NCBI GenBank assembly: GCA_964036315.1
Contig: CAXIWW010000817.1
Location: 5,367,501-5,431,500, forward strand
DNA length: 64,000 nucleotides
Reading direction: 5' to 3'
DNA from: Acanthosepion esculentum
Lineage: Eukaryota > Mollusca > Cephalopoda > Sepiida > Sepiidae
A program made the position numbers and the translations under genes. Shown in pieces: positions 1 to 12,139 of this stretch; position 1 is the stretch's first letter, and every line of letters starts with the position of its first letter. The notes below the pieces were generated by a model. That model was not told the origin of the DNA. It was given only the letters and a program-made list of their open reading frames with translations, and did not search any database.

Positions 1-1802
1 AACAGCTGATAGCAAATGTGCCGACAGCTGATAGCAAAAGTCCCAACAGCTTATATCAAAATGCCAACAGCTGATGGCAAAAGTGCCAACAGCTGATAGC
101 AAAAGTGCCAACAGCTGATAGCAAAAGTGCCAACACCACCACAGTGCCAACTAGTCCTAGGTATGACTATAAACTACACCTGACAGCAAGGCTTCTGATC
201 ACAAAGGGTCCCAGCTATGAGCGAATTGTGACCCCCCACTAAAAAAAACACTATGAAAGTTTAAAAATACATGTTTATATAAAAACTTGCGAACCACACA
301 ATTTTATAGCAAAAGTGCCAGCAGCACCACAGCTGATAGCAAAAGTGCCAACAGCTGATACCAAAAGTTCCAAAGGCTGATAGCAAAATTGCCAACAGCT
401 GATAGCAAAATTGCCAACAGCTGATAGCAAAAGTGCCAATAGCTGATAGCAAAAGTGCCAACAGCACCACAGTGCCAACTAGTCCTAGGTATGACTATAA
501 ACTACACCTGACAGCAAGGCTTTTGATCAAAAGGGTCCCAGCTATGAGGAAATAGTGACCCCCCACTAAAAAAAAAACACTATGAATGTATATAAGTACA
601 TGTTTATATAAAAACTTGCGAACAACACCAGTTGATATCAAACGTTCCAACAGCACCACAGCTTATAGCAAAAGTGCCAACAGCTGATAGCAAAAGTGCC
701 AACAGCTGATACCAAAAGTGCCAAAATGTGATAGCAAAAGAGCCAACAGCTGATAGCAAAAGTGCAAACAGCTGATAGCAAATGTGCCAACAACTGATAG
801 CAAAAGTGCCAAAAGCCGATAGCAAAAGTGCCAACAGCTGATAGCAAAAGTGCCAACAGCTGATAGCAAAAGGTCCAACCGGTGATAGCAAAAGTGCCAA
901 CAGCTGATAGCAAAAGTGCCAACAGCACCACAGTGCCAAATAGTCCTAGGTATGAATATAAGCTACATGTGACAGCAAGGCTTCTGATCAAAAAGGGTCC
1001 TAGCTATGAGCAAATAGTGACTCCCAACTAAAAAAAAACATTATGAAAGTATAATAATACATGTTTATGTAAAAACTTGCGAACAACACCAGTTGATAGC
1101 AAAAGTGCCAACAGCACAACAGCTGATAGCAAAAGTGCCAACAGCTGATAGCAAAAGTGCCAACAGCTGATAGCAAAAGTGCCAACAGCTTATAGCAAAA
1201 GTGCCAACAGCACCACAGTGCCAACTAGTCCTACGTATGACTATAAACTACATCTGACAGCAAGGCTTCTGATCACAAAGGGTCCCATCTATGAGCAAAT
1301 AGTGACCCCCCACTAAAAAAAAAACCACTATGAAAGTATAAAAATACATGTTTATATAAAAACTTGCGAACAACACCAGTTGATAAAAAAAGTGCCAACA
1401 GCACCACAGCTGATAGCAAAAGTGCCAACAGCTTATAGCAAAAGTGCCAACAGCAACACAGTGCCAACTATTCCTAGGTATGATTATAAACTACATGTGA
1501 CAGCAAGGCTTCTGATCACAAAGGGTCCCATCTAGCAAAAGTGATAGCAAAAGTGCCAATAGCTGATACCAAAAGTGCCAACAGCTGATAGCAAAAGTGC
1601 CAACAGCTGATACCAAAAGTGCCAAAAGCTGATAGCAAAAGAGCCAACAGCTGATAGCAAAAGTGCCAACAGCTGATAGCAAATGTGCCAACAGCTGACA
1701 GCAAAAGTACCAAAAGTCCCAAAACCGATAGCAAAAGTGCCAACAGCTGATAGCAAAAGTGCCAAAAGCTGATTGCAAAAGTGCCAACAGCTGATAGCAA
1801 AG
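1..1802 (-). repeat. 22-bp satellite with ~200-bp core, inverted block
   Basis: Tandem 22-bp monomers whose + strand complement reads GGCACTTTTGCTATCAGCTG plus TT. Each carries a CAGCTG site. Runs of monomers are broken by a conserved non-monomer core of about 200 bp that contains TTGTTCGCAAG, a TATATAAACATG stretch, a poly-T tract, GTGGGGGGTCAC and CCTAGG. Core anchors (CTTGCGAAC) lie near 286, 614, 1075 and 1362. The block starts before the window. There is no coding capacity beyond repeat translation: 22 is not a multiple of 3, so one frame reads all three phases as a 22-residue period. Confidence 0.95.
1460..1533 (-). repeat. Truncated core of the 22-bp satellite
   Basis: The core follows its usual order from the CCTAGG-like part to the BclI-site part (TTCTGATCACAAAGGGTCCC). 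It is cut at about 1533, where 22-bp monomers resume directly. The poly-T and TTGTTCGCAAG parts are missing. This is an internal deletion between a core and a monomer run, just before the inversion at 1802. Confidence 0.8.
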
Positions 1803-1810
1803 TTGGCACT
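1795..1810. other. Inversion junction inside the 22-bp satellite
   Basis: Left of about 1802 monomers read GATAGCAAAAGTGCCAACAGCT. Right of it they read the reverse complement. The switch occurs within a single monomer, leaving GATAGCAAAGTTGGCAC with essentially no spacer. The flanks are not mirror images in core placement: a truncated core sits about 270 bp to the left and a full core begins about 90 bp to the right. Confidence 0.9.
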
Positions 1811-4800
1811 TTTGCTATCAGTTGTTGGCACTTTTGCTATCAGCTGTTGGCACTTTTGTTATCAGCTGTGGTGCTGTTGGCACTTTTGCTATCAACTGGT
1901 GTTGTTCGCAAGTTTTTATATAAGCATGTATTTTTATACTTTCATAGTGGTTTTTTTTTAGTGGGGGGTCACTATTTGCTCATAGCTGGGACCCTTTGTG
2001 ATCAGAAGCCTTGCTGTCTCATGAAGTTTATAGTCATACCTAGGACTAGTTGGCACTGTGGTGCTGTTGGCACTTTTGCTATCAGCTGTTGGCACTTTTG
2101 CTATCAGCTGTTGGCACTTTTGCTATCAGCTGTGGTGATGTTGGCACTTTTGCAATCAACTGGTGTTGTTCGCAAGTTTTTATAGAAACATGTATTTTTA
2201 TACTTTCATATTGTTTTTTTTATGGTGGTCACTATTTGCTCATAGCTGGGACCCTTTGTGATCAGAAGCCTTGCTGTCAGATGTAATTTATAGTCATACC
2301 TAGGACTAGTTGGCACTGTGGTGCTGTTGGCACTTTTGCTATCAGCTGTTGGCACTTTTGCTATCAGCTGTTGGCCCTTTTGCTATCAGCTGAGGCGCTG
2401 TTGGCACATTTGCTATCAACTGGTGTTGTTCGCAACTTTTTATATAAACATGTATTTTTATAATTTCATGGTGTTTTTTTTTTAGTGGGTGGTCACTATT
2501 TGCTCATAGCTGGGACCCTTTGTGATCAGAAGACTTGCTGTCAGATGTAGTTTATAGTCATACCTACGACTAGTTGGCACTGTGGTGCTGTTGGCACTTT
2601 TGCTATCAGCAGTTGGCACTTTTGCTATCAGCTGTTGGCACTTTTGCACTCAGCTGTTGGCACTTTTGCTATCAGCTGTGGTGCTGTTGGCACTTTTGCT
2701 ATCAACTGGTGTTGTTCGCAAGTTTTTATATAAACATGTATTTTTATACTTTCATAGTGTTTTTTTTTAGTGGGGGGTCACTATTTCCTCATAGCTGGGA
2801 CTCTTTGTGATCAGAATCCTTGCTGTCAGATGTAGTTTATAATCATACCTAGGACTAGTTGGCACTGTGGTGCTGTTGGCACTTTTGCTATCAGCTGTTG
2901 ACACTTTTGCTATCAGCGGTTGGAACTTTTGCTATCAGCTGTTGGCACTTTTGCTATCAGCTGTTGGCACTTCTGCTATCAGCTGTTGGCCCTTTTGCTA
3001 TCAGCTGAGGCGCTGTTGGCACATTTGCTATCAACTGGTGTTGTTCTCAAGTTTTTATATAAACATGTATTTTTATACTTTCATAGTGTTTTTTTTTAGT
3101 GGGGGGTCACTATTTGCTCATAGCTGGGACCCTTGTTGATCAGAAGCCTTGCTGTCTGATGTAGTTTATAGTCATACCTAGAACTAGTTGGCAATGTGGT
3201 TCTGTTGGCACTTTTGCTTTCAGCTGTTGGCACCTTTGCTATCAGCTGTTGGCACTTTTGATCAGCTGTTGGCACTTTTGCTATCAACTGGTGTTGTTCG
3301 CAAGTTTTTATATAAACATGTATTTTTATACTTTCATAGTGTTTTTTTTTTAGTGGGGGGTCACTATTTGCTCATAGCTGGGAACTTTTGTGATCAGAAG
3401 CCTTGCTGTCAGATGTAGTTTATAGTCATACCTAGGACTAGTTGGCACTGTGGTGCTGTTGGCACTTTTGCTATCAGCTGTTGGCACTTTTGCTATCAAC
3501 TGGTGTTGTTCGCAAGTTTTTATATAAACATGTATTTTTATACTTTCATAGTGTTTTTTTTTTAGTGGGGGGTCACTATTTGCTCATAGCTTGGACCCTT
3601 TGTGATCAGAAGCCTTGCTGTCAGATGTAGTTTATAGTCATACCAAGGACTAGTTGGCACTGTGGTGCTGTTGGCACTTTTGCTATCAGCTGTTGGCACT
3701 TTTGCTATAATCTTTTGGCACTTTTGCTATCATCTGTTGGCACTTTTGCTATCAGCTGTTGGCACTTTTGCTATCAGCTATGGTACTGTTTCCACTTTTG
3801 CTATCAACTGGTGTTGTTCGCAAGTTTTTATATAAACACGTATTTTTTTACTTTCATAATGTTTTTTTTTTAGTGGGGTGTCACTATTTGCTCATAGCTG
3901 GGACCCTTTGTGATCAGAAGCCTTGCTGTCAGATGTAGTTTATTATCATACCTAGGACTAGTTGGCACTGTAGTGCTGTTGGCACTTTTGCTATCAGCTG
4001 TTGGCACTTTTGCTATCAGCTGTTGGCACTTTTGCTATAAGCTGTTGGCACTTTTGCTATCAGCTTTTGGTACTTTTGCTATCAGCTGTTGGCACTTTTG
4101 CTATCAGCTGTTGGCACTTTTGCTATAAGCTGTGGTGCTGTTGGCACTTTTGCTATCAACTGGTGTTGTTCGCAAGTTTTTATAGAAACATGTATTTTTA
4201 TACTTTCATAGTGTTTTTTTTTAGTGGGGGGTCACTATTTGCTCAGAGCTGGGACCCTTTGTGATCAGAATCCTTGTGGTTAGATGTAGTTTATAGTCAT
4301 ACCTAGGACTAGTTGGCACTGTGGTGCTGTTGGCACTTTTGCTATCAGCTGTTGGCACTTTTGCTATCAGCTGTTGGCACTTTTGCTATCAGCTGTGGTG
4401 CTGTTGGCACTTCTGCTATCAACTGGTGTTGTTCGCAAGTTTTTATATAAACATGTATTTTTATACTTTCATAGTGTTTTTTTTTAGTGGGGGGTTACTA
4501 TTTTCTCATAGCTCGGACCCTTTGTGATCAGAAGCCTTGCTGTCAGATGTAGTTTATAGTCATACCTAGGACTAGTTGGAACTGCGGTGCTGTTGGCACT
4601 TTTGCTATCAGCTGTTGGCACTTTTGCTATCAGCTGTTGGCACTTTTGCAATCAGCTGTTGGCACTTTTGCTATCAGCTGTTGGAACTTTTGCTATCAGC
4701 TGTTGGAACTTTTGCTATCAACTGGTGGTATTCGCAAGTTTTTATATAAACATGTATTTTATACTTTCATAGTGATTTTTTTTTATTGGGGGGTCACTAT

Positions 4801-7800
4801 TTGCTCATAGCTGGGATCCTTTGTGATCAGAAGCCTTGCTGTCAAATGTAGTTTATAGTCATACCTAGGACTAGTTGGCACTGTGGTGCTGTTGGCACTT
4901 TTGCTATCAGCTGTTGGCACTTTTGCTATCAGCTGTTTGCACTTTGGCTATCAGCTGTTGGCACTTTTGCTATCATCTGTTGGAACTTTTGCTATCAGCT
5001 GTTGGCACTTTTGCTATCAGCTGTTGGCACTTTTGCTAACAGCTTTTGGCACTTTTGGTATCAGCTGTTGGCACTTTTGCTATCAGCTGTTGGCTCTTTT
5101 GCTATCAGCTGTTGGCACTTTTGATATCAGCTGGGGTGCTGTTGGCACTTTTGCTATCAACTGGTGTTGTTCGCAATTTTTTATATAAACATGTATTTTT
5201 ATACTTTCATAGTGTTTTTTTTTATTGGGGCGTCACTATTTGATCATAGCTGGGACCCTTTGTGATCAGAAGCCTTGCTGTCAGATGTAGTTCATAGTCA
5301 TACCTAGGTCTAGTTGGCACTGTGGTGCTGTTGGCACGTTTGGTATCAACTGACGGCACTTTTGCTATCAGCTCTTGGCACTTTTGCTATCAGCCGTTGG
5401 CACTTTTGGTATCATCTGTTGGCACTTTTGCTATCAGCTGTTGGCACTTTTGCTATCAGCTTTTGGCACTTTTGGTATAAGCTGTTGGCACTTTTGCTAT
5501 CAGCTGTTGGCACTTTTGCTATCAGCTGGGGTGCTGTTGGCACTTTTGCTATCAACTGGTGTTGTTCGGAAGTTTTTATATAAACATGTATTTTTATACT
5601 TTCATAGTGTTTTCTTTTAGTGGGGGGTAACTATTTGCTCATAGCTGGGACCCTTTGTGATCAGAAGCCTTGCTGTCAGATGTGGTTTATAGTCATACCT
5701 AAGACTAGTTGGCACTGTGGTGCTGTTGGCACTATTGCTATCAGCTGTTGGCACTTTTGCTATCAGCTGTTGGCACTTTTGCTATCAGCTTTTGGCACTT
5801 TTGGTATCAGCTGTTGGCACTTTTGCTATCAGCTGTTTGCACGTTTGCTATCAGCTGTGGTGCTGTTGGCACTTTTGCTATCAAGTGGTGTTGTTCGCAA
5901 GTTTTTATATAAACATGTATTTTTATACATTCATAGTGTTTTTTTTTAGTTGGGGGTCACTATTTGCTCATAGCTGGGACCCTTTGTGATCAGAAGCCTT
6001 GCTGTCAGATGTAGTTTATAATCATACCTAGGACTAGTTGGCACTGTGGTGCTGTTGGCACTTTTGCTATCAGCTGTTGGCTCTTTTGCTATCAGCTGTT
6101 GGCACTTTTGATATCAGCTGTTGGCACATTTGGTATCAGCTGTTGGCACTTTTGCTATCATCTGTGGTGCTGTTGGCACTTTTGCTATCAACTGGTGTTG
6201 TTCGCTAGTTTTTATATAAACATGTATTTTTATACATTCATAGTGTTTTATTTTTAGTGGGGGGTCACTATTTGCTCATAGCTGGGACCCTTTGTGAACA
6301 GAAGCCTTGCTGTCAGATGTAGGTTATAGTCATACCTAGGACTAGTTGGCAATGTGGTGCTGTTGGCACTTTTGCTATCAGCTGTTGGCACTTTTGCTAT
6401 AAGCTGTTGGCACTTTTGCTTTCAGCTTTGGTGCTGTTGGCACTTTTGCTATCAACTGGTGTTGTTCGCAAGTTTTTATATAAACATGTATTTTATACTT
6501 TCATAGTCTTTTTTTTTTAGTGGGGGGTCACTATTTGCTCATAGCTGGGAACCTTTGTGATCAGAAGCCTTGCTGTCAGATGTAGTTTATAGTCATACCT
6601 TGGACTAGTTGGCACTGTGGTGCTGTTGGCACTTTTGCTATCAGCTTTTGGCACTTTTACTATCAGCTGTTGGCACTTTTGCTATCAGCTGTGGTTCTGT
6701 TGGCACTTTATCTATCAACTGGTGTTGTTCGCAATTTTTTTATAAACATGTATTTTTATACATTCATAGTGTTTTTTTTTTAGTGGGGGGTCACTATTTG
6801 CTCATAGCTGGGACACTTTGTGATCAGAAGCCTTGCTGTCAGATGTTGTTTATATTCATACCTAGGACTATTTGGCAATGTGGTGCTGTTGGCACTTTTG
6901 CTATCAGCTGTTGGCAGTTTTGCTATCAGATATTGGTACTTTTGCTATCAGCAGTTGGCACTTTTGCTATCAGCTGTGGTGCTGTTGGCACTTTTGCTAT
7001 CAACTGGTGTTGTTTGCAAGTTTTATATAAACATGTATTTTTATACATTCGAAGTGTTTTTTTTTTAATGGACGGTCACTATTTGCTCAGAGATGGGACC
7101 CTTTGTGATCAGAAGCATTGCTGTCAGATGTAGATTATAGTCAAACCTAGGACTAGTTGGCAATGTGGTGCTGTTGGCACTTTTTCTATCAGCTGTTGGC
7201 ACTTTTGCTATCAGCTGTTGGCATTTTGCTATCAGCTGTTAGCACTTTTGCTATCTCCTGTGGTGCTGTTGGCACTTTTGCTATAAACTGGTGTTGTTCG
7301 CAAGTTTTTATATAAACATCTATTTTTATACTTTCATAGTGTTTTTTTTTTAGTGGGGGGTCACTATTTTCTCATAGCTGGGACCCTTTGTGATCAGAAG
7401 CCTTGCTGTTAGATGTAGTTTATAGTCATACCTAGGACTAGTTGGCACTGTGGTGCTGTTGGCACTTTTGCTATCAGCTGTTGGCACTTTTGCTATCAGC
7501 TGTTGGCACTTTTGGTATCAGCTGTTGGCACTTTTGCTCTAAGCTGTTGGCACTTTTTCTATCAGCTGTGGTGCTGTTGGCACTTTTGCTATCAACTGGT
7601 GTTGTTCGCAATTTTTTATATAAACATGTATTTTTATACATTCATAGTGTTTTTTTTTGGTGGGGGGTCACTATTTGCTCATAGCTGGGACCATTTGTGA
7701 TTAGAAGCCTTGCTGTCATATGTAGTTTATAGTCATACCTAGGACTAGTTGGCACTGTGGTGCTGTTGGCACTTTTGCTATCAGCAGTTGGCACTTTTGC

Positions 7801-8688
7801 TATCAGCTGTTGGCACTTTTACTATCAGCTGTTGACACTTTTGCTATCAGATGTTGGCACTTTTTTATCATCTGTTGGCACTTTTGCTATCAGCTGTTGG
7901 CACTTTTGCTATCAGCTGTTGGCACTTTTGCTATCAGATTTTGGCACTTTTGCTATCAGCTTTTGGCCCTTTTGCTATCAGCTGTTGGCACTTTTGCTAT
8001 CAGCTGTTGGCACTTTTGCTATCAGCTGTGGTGCTGTTTGCACTATTGCTATCAACTGGTGTTGTTCGCAAGTTTTTATATAAACATGTATTTTTATACA
8101 TTCATAATGTTGTTTTTTTAGTGGGGGTAATTATTTGCTCATACCAGGGACCCTTTGTGATCAGAAGCCTTGCTGTCAGATGTAGTTTATAGTCATACCT
8201 AGGACTAGTTGTTAATGTGGTGCTGTTGGCACTTTTGCTATCAGCTGTTGGAACTTTTGCTATCAGCTGTTGGCACATTTGCTATCAGCTGTTGGCACTT
8301 TTGGTATCAGCTGTTGGCACTTTTGCTATCAGCTGTTGGCACTTTTGCTATCAACTGTGGTGCTGTTGGCACTTTTGCTATCAACTGGTGTTGTTCGCAT
8401 GTTTTTATGCTATCAGCTGTTGGCACTTTTGCTATCAGCTGTTGGCACTTTTGCTATCAGCTTTTGGCACTTTTGGTATCAGCTGATGGAACTTTTGCTA
8501 TCAGCTGTTGGCACTTTTGCTATCAGCTGTGGAGCTGTTCGCACTTTTGTTATCAACTGGTGTTGTTCGCAAGTTTTTATATAAACATGTATTTTTATAC
8601 TTTCATAGTGTTTTTTTTTTTAGTGGGGGGTCACTATTTGCTCATAGCTGGGACCCTTTGAGATCAGAAGCCTTGCTGTTACGGAAAC
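1803..8688 (+). repeat. 22-bp satellite with ~200-bp core, main block
   Basis: Same family as 1-1802 in the opposite orientation. The core motif GTTGTTCGCAAG (or a close variant) starts at 1901, 2165, 2425, 2711, 3040, 3293, 3505, 3813, 4165, 4428, about 4727, 5166, 5561, 5890, 6197, 6461, 6724, 7009, 7293, 7601, 8061, 8390 (truncated) and 8562. That is 23 higher-order units carrying variable numbers of 22-bp monomers. Most spacings are close to multiples of 22 (264, 286, 308, 329, 352, 395, 439, 460). I see no gene, promoter or RNA in this block. Confidence 0.95.
8390..8412 (+). repeat. Truncated core in the 22-bp satellite
   Basis: The core starts normally (GTTGTTCGCATGTTTTTAT) and breaks after about 20 bases into GCTATCAGCTG monomers. 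The poly-T, GTGGGGGGTCAC, BclI and CCTAGG parts are absent. The next complete core follows only 172 bp later. The best reading is an unequal exchange or deletion between the core and a downstream monomer sharing a short T-rich or GCTAT match. Confidence 0.85.
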
Positions 8689-10129
8689 CAACAGATCAGA
8701 TGCTATGCTGCTGGACGTAGTTTATCTTTTTACATTAGACGCTCAAATATTTACCAGAAACCAAGAGATCAGAAACAGGGATGCTAGACGTAGTGTATCA
8801 TCTTACACAAGACGCTCAAATGTGGACCCGAAACCAACAGTTCAGAGGCCATGCTGCTGGACGTCATGTAATATCTTACATTAGAGGCTCAAATATGGAG
8901 CGGAAACCAACAGATCAGAGGCCATGTTGCTGGACGTAGTTTATCTTTTTAAATTAGACGCTCAAATATGTACCAGAAACCAAGAGATCAGAAACAGGGC
9001 TGCTGGACGTAGTGTATCATCTTACACAAGACGCTCAAATATGGACCGGAAGCCAACAGGTCAGAGGTCATGCTGCTCGACGTACTCTGAAATCTTAAAT
9101 TAGACGCTCAAATATTGACCGGAAACCAACAGATCAGAGGCCATGCTGCTGGACGTAGTTTATCTTTTTACATTAGACGCTCAAATATGCACCAGAATCC
9201 AACAGATCAGAATCATGGTTGCTGGACGTACTGTATCATCTTACACAAGAGGCTCAAATATGGACCAGAAGCCAACAGGTCAGAGGCCACGCTGATGGAC
9301 GTCTTGTAATATCTTACATTAGACGCTCAAATATGGACCGCAAACCAACAGATCAGAGGCCATGCTGCTGGACGTAGTTTATCTTTTTACATTAGACGCT
9401 CAAATATGCACCACAAACCAAGAGATCAGAAACAGGGCTGCTGGACGTAGTGTATCATCTTACACAAGACGCTCAAATATGGACCGGAAACCAACAGACC
9501 AGAGGCCATGCTGCTGGGCGTAGTTTATCTTTTTATATTAGACGCTCAAATATGCACCAGAAACCAAGAAATCAGAATCATGGTTGCTGGACGTAGTGTA
9601 TCATCTTACACAAGACGCTCAAATATGAACCGGAAGCCAACAGTTCAGAGGCCATGCTGCTGGGCGTAGTCTATAATTTACATTAGACGCTCAAATATGT
9701 ACCGGAAACCAACAGATCAGAAGCCATGCTCCTGGACGTAGTTTATCTTTTTACATTAGACGCTCGAATATTCCCCAGAAACAGATCAGAGGCCCTGCTG
9801 CTGGACATCATGAAAAATCTTACATTAGAAGCTCAAATATGGACCGGAAACCAACCGATCAGAGGCAAGGCTGCTGGACGTAGTTTATCTTTTTACATTA
9901 GACGCTCATATACGCGCCAGAAACCAAGAGATCAGAAACAGGGCTGCTGGATGTAGTGTATCATCTTACACAAGACGCTCAAATATTGACCGGAATCCAA
10001 CAGGTCAGAGGCCATCTGCTGGACGTAGTCTAACATCTTACATTAGACGCTCAAATATGGAACAGAAACCAACAGATCAGAGGCCATGCTGCTGGACGTA
10101 TTTTATGTTTTTACATTAGACGCATAAAT

Positions 10130-10178
10130 ATGAACCAGAATCCAAAAGATCATAATCATACCGGAAGCCAACAGGTCA
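10130..10178 (+). repeat. Fused 73-bp monomers with internal deletion
   Basis: A monomer of the CACCAGAATCC flavour runs to AGATCATAATCAT and then continues as ACCGGAAGCCAACAGGTCAG of a different monomer. The sequence normally between them (GCTGCTGGACGTAGT to CTCAAATATGG) is missing. This is a local deletion of most of one repeat period. Confidence 0.75.
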
Positions 10179-11479
10179 GAGGCCATGCTGCTGGACGTAG
10201 TCTAAAATCTTGCATAAGACTTTCAAATATGGAGGGAACCAACAGATCAGAAGCTATGCTGCTGGGCGTAGTTTATCTTTTTACATTAGACGCTCAAATA
10301 TGCACCAGAAACCAACAGATCAGAAACAGGGATGCTAGACGTAGTGTATCATCTTACACAAGACGGTCATATGTGGACCGGAAACCAACAGTTCAGAGTC
10401 CATGCTGCTGGACATCATGAAATATCTTATATTAGAGGCTCAAATATGGACCGGAAACCAACAGATCAGAGGCCATGCTGCTGGACGTAGTTTATCTTTT
10501 TAAATTAGACGCTCAAATATGCACCAGAAACCAAGAGATCAGAAACAGGGCTGCTGGACGTAGTGTATCATCTTGCACAAGACGCTCAAATATGGACCGG
10601 AAACCAACAGATCAGAGGCCATGCTGCTGGACGTAGTTTATCTATTTATAATAGACGCTCAGATATGCACCAGAATCCAACAGATCAGAATCATTGCTGC
10701 TGGACGTACTGTATGATCTTACATTAGACGCTCAAATATGGACCGGAAACCAACTGATCAGAGGGCACCTGCTGGACGTATTCAAATATCTTGCATTAGA
10801 AGGCTCAAATATGCACCGGAAACCAACAGATCAGAGGCCATGCTGCTGGAAAGTAGTTTATGTTTTTACATTAGACGCTCAAAGATGCACAAGATACCAA
10901 GAGATCAGAAGCAGGGCTGCTGGACGTAGTGTATCATCTTACACAAGACGCTCAAATATGGACATGAAGCCAACAGGTCACAGGCAATGCGGCTGGACGT
11001 AGTCTAAAATCTTACATTGGACGCTCAAATATGGTCCGGAAACCAACAGATCAGAGGCCATGCTGCTGGAGGTAGTTTATCTTTTTACATTAGACGCTCA
11101 AATATTCACCAGATACCAAGAGATCAGAAACAGGGATGCTAGACGTAGTATATCGTCTTACACAAGACGCACAAACGTGGACCGGAAACCAACAGGTCAG
11201 AGTCCACCTGCTGGACGTAGTCAAAAATCTTACATTAGACGCTCAAATATGGACCGGAAACCAACAGATCAGAGACCATGCTGCTGGACGTAGTTTATCT
11301 TTTTTACATTAGACGCTCAAATATGCACCAGAAACCAAGACATCAGAAACAGGGCTGCTGGATGTAGTGTATCATGTGACACAAGACGCTCAAATATGGA
11401 CCGGAAGCCAAAAGGTCAGAGGCCATGCTGCTGGACAAAGTCTAAAATCTTACATTAAACGCTCAAATATGGACCGGAA

Positions 11480-11534
11480 GCCAACAGGTCCATGCTGCTT
11501 GACGGAATCTAAAAAGACGGTCAAATGTGGACCG
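11480..11534 (+). repeat. Degenerate edge monomers of the 73-bp array
   Basis: The last monomers are shortened (GCCAACAGGTCCATGCTGCT lacks the AGAGGCC part) and diverged (GACGGAATCTAAAAAGACGG). They then join the 395-bp unit at ACCG/TTTAGGGCCGC. Decayed monomers at an array edge are typical where unequal exchange no longer reaches. Confidence 0.75.
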
Positions 11535-12139
11535 TTTAGGGCCGCATGACAATTTCCGCAAATGAGCTAACACAAGTCCCCATACCGTTGAATTTCGACT
11601 CGACTCTAATCACCGTGGCGAAAAAACTTTTGTAATTATGGATAAGGCAAGAAATTCCCGACAATTGTAGAGCAATATTTTGTGGAATCTATGAAAAGGA
11701 AAAATTAGAAATGCAGTCTTATTTTGCACACTGGAATTCGGACGCTGTAAATTGTCAGACGACATACGGCGCACATGGTGAAATCTGTACTTTTTACTAT
11801 CTGACCAAATGAAAATCTCTGTATACGCAGACAAACCAAACAATTGTACACAATTTGATACCCATTTTGAAAATATTTCTTTTACTGGAAAAAAGTTATA
11901 AACAAGTGAAATATGACTGATTACCCAGTTCAGGTCCGCATGACAATTTCTGCAAATGAGTTAACACAAGTCCCCATACCGTTGAATTTCGCCTCGACTC
12001 TATTCAGGGTGTCGAAAAAACTTTTTTAATTATGGATAAGGTAAGGAATTCCCGACAATTGGACACCAATATTTTGTGGATTCGATAAAAAGGAAAATTA
12101 GAAATCCATTCTTATTGTGCACACTGGAATTCGGACGCT
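11535..12139 (+). repeat. 395-bp unit, outer copy (about 1.5 units)
   Basis: AT-rich unit starting TTTAGGGCCGCATGAC, with CGCATGACAATTTCCGCAAA and EcoRI site GGAATTCGGACGC. The first unit is 11535-11928 (394 bp). The second, from 11929, stops at GGAATTCGGACGCT, where the 60-bp satellite begins with CTCTTTTGTG (shared CT). On the complementary strand the first unit holds a 77-codon frame (11610-11843) that recurs in other copies. I do not recognise the unit. A TATAAAAAG-like string sits mid-unit in several copies, but nothing else suggests a promoter. Confidence 0.9.

Larger units (their letters stand above)
8689..11534 (+). repeat. 73-bp satellite, outer array
   Basis: About 39 monomers of about 73 bp by length. 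They share GCTGCTGGACGTAGT and ACGCTCAAATATG. Three types follow each other as a trimer of about 219 bp. Type A has GACCGGAAACCAACAGATCAG and ends in TCTAAAATCTTACATTAGACG. Type C has CACCAGAAACCAA and ends in TTTATCTTTTTACATTAG. Type B ends in GTGTATCATCTTACACAAGACG. The stretch starting with the CACCAGAAACC part has two flavours, AAGAGATCAGAAACAGGG and AACAGATCAGAATCATGG. Border with the 22-bp family: GCCTTGCTGTTACGGAAACC near 8688. No gene is visible. Confidence 0.93.

Noticed and set aside
6609..7133. 174-codon cysteine/tryptophan-rich hydrophobic frame that looks like membrane segments
   Set aside because: It arises from 22-bp monomers read in all three phases plus the repeated core. Stops fall at random in neighbouring units.
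11535..12139. 395-bp unit as a transposon or promoter (TATAAAAAG, CACATGG, EcoRI sites)
   Set aside because: No terminal repeats, target-site duplication, transposase or reverse transcriptase. A TATA-like string in AT-rich DNA is not sufficient.
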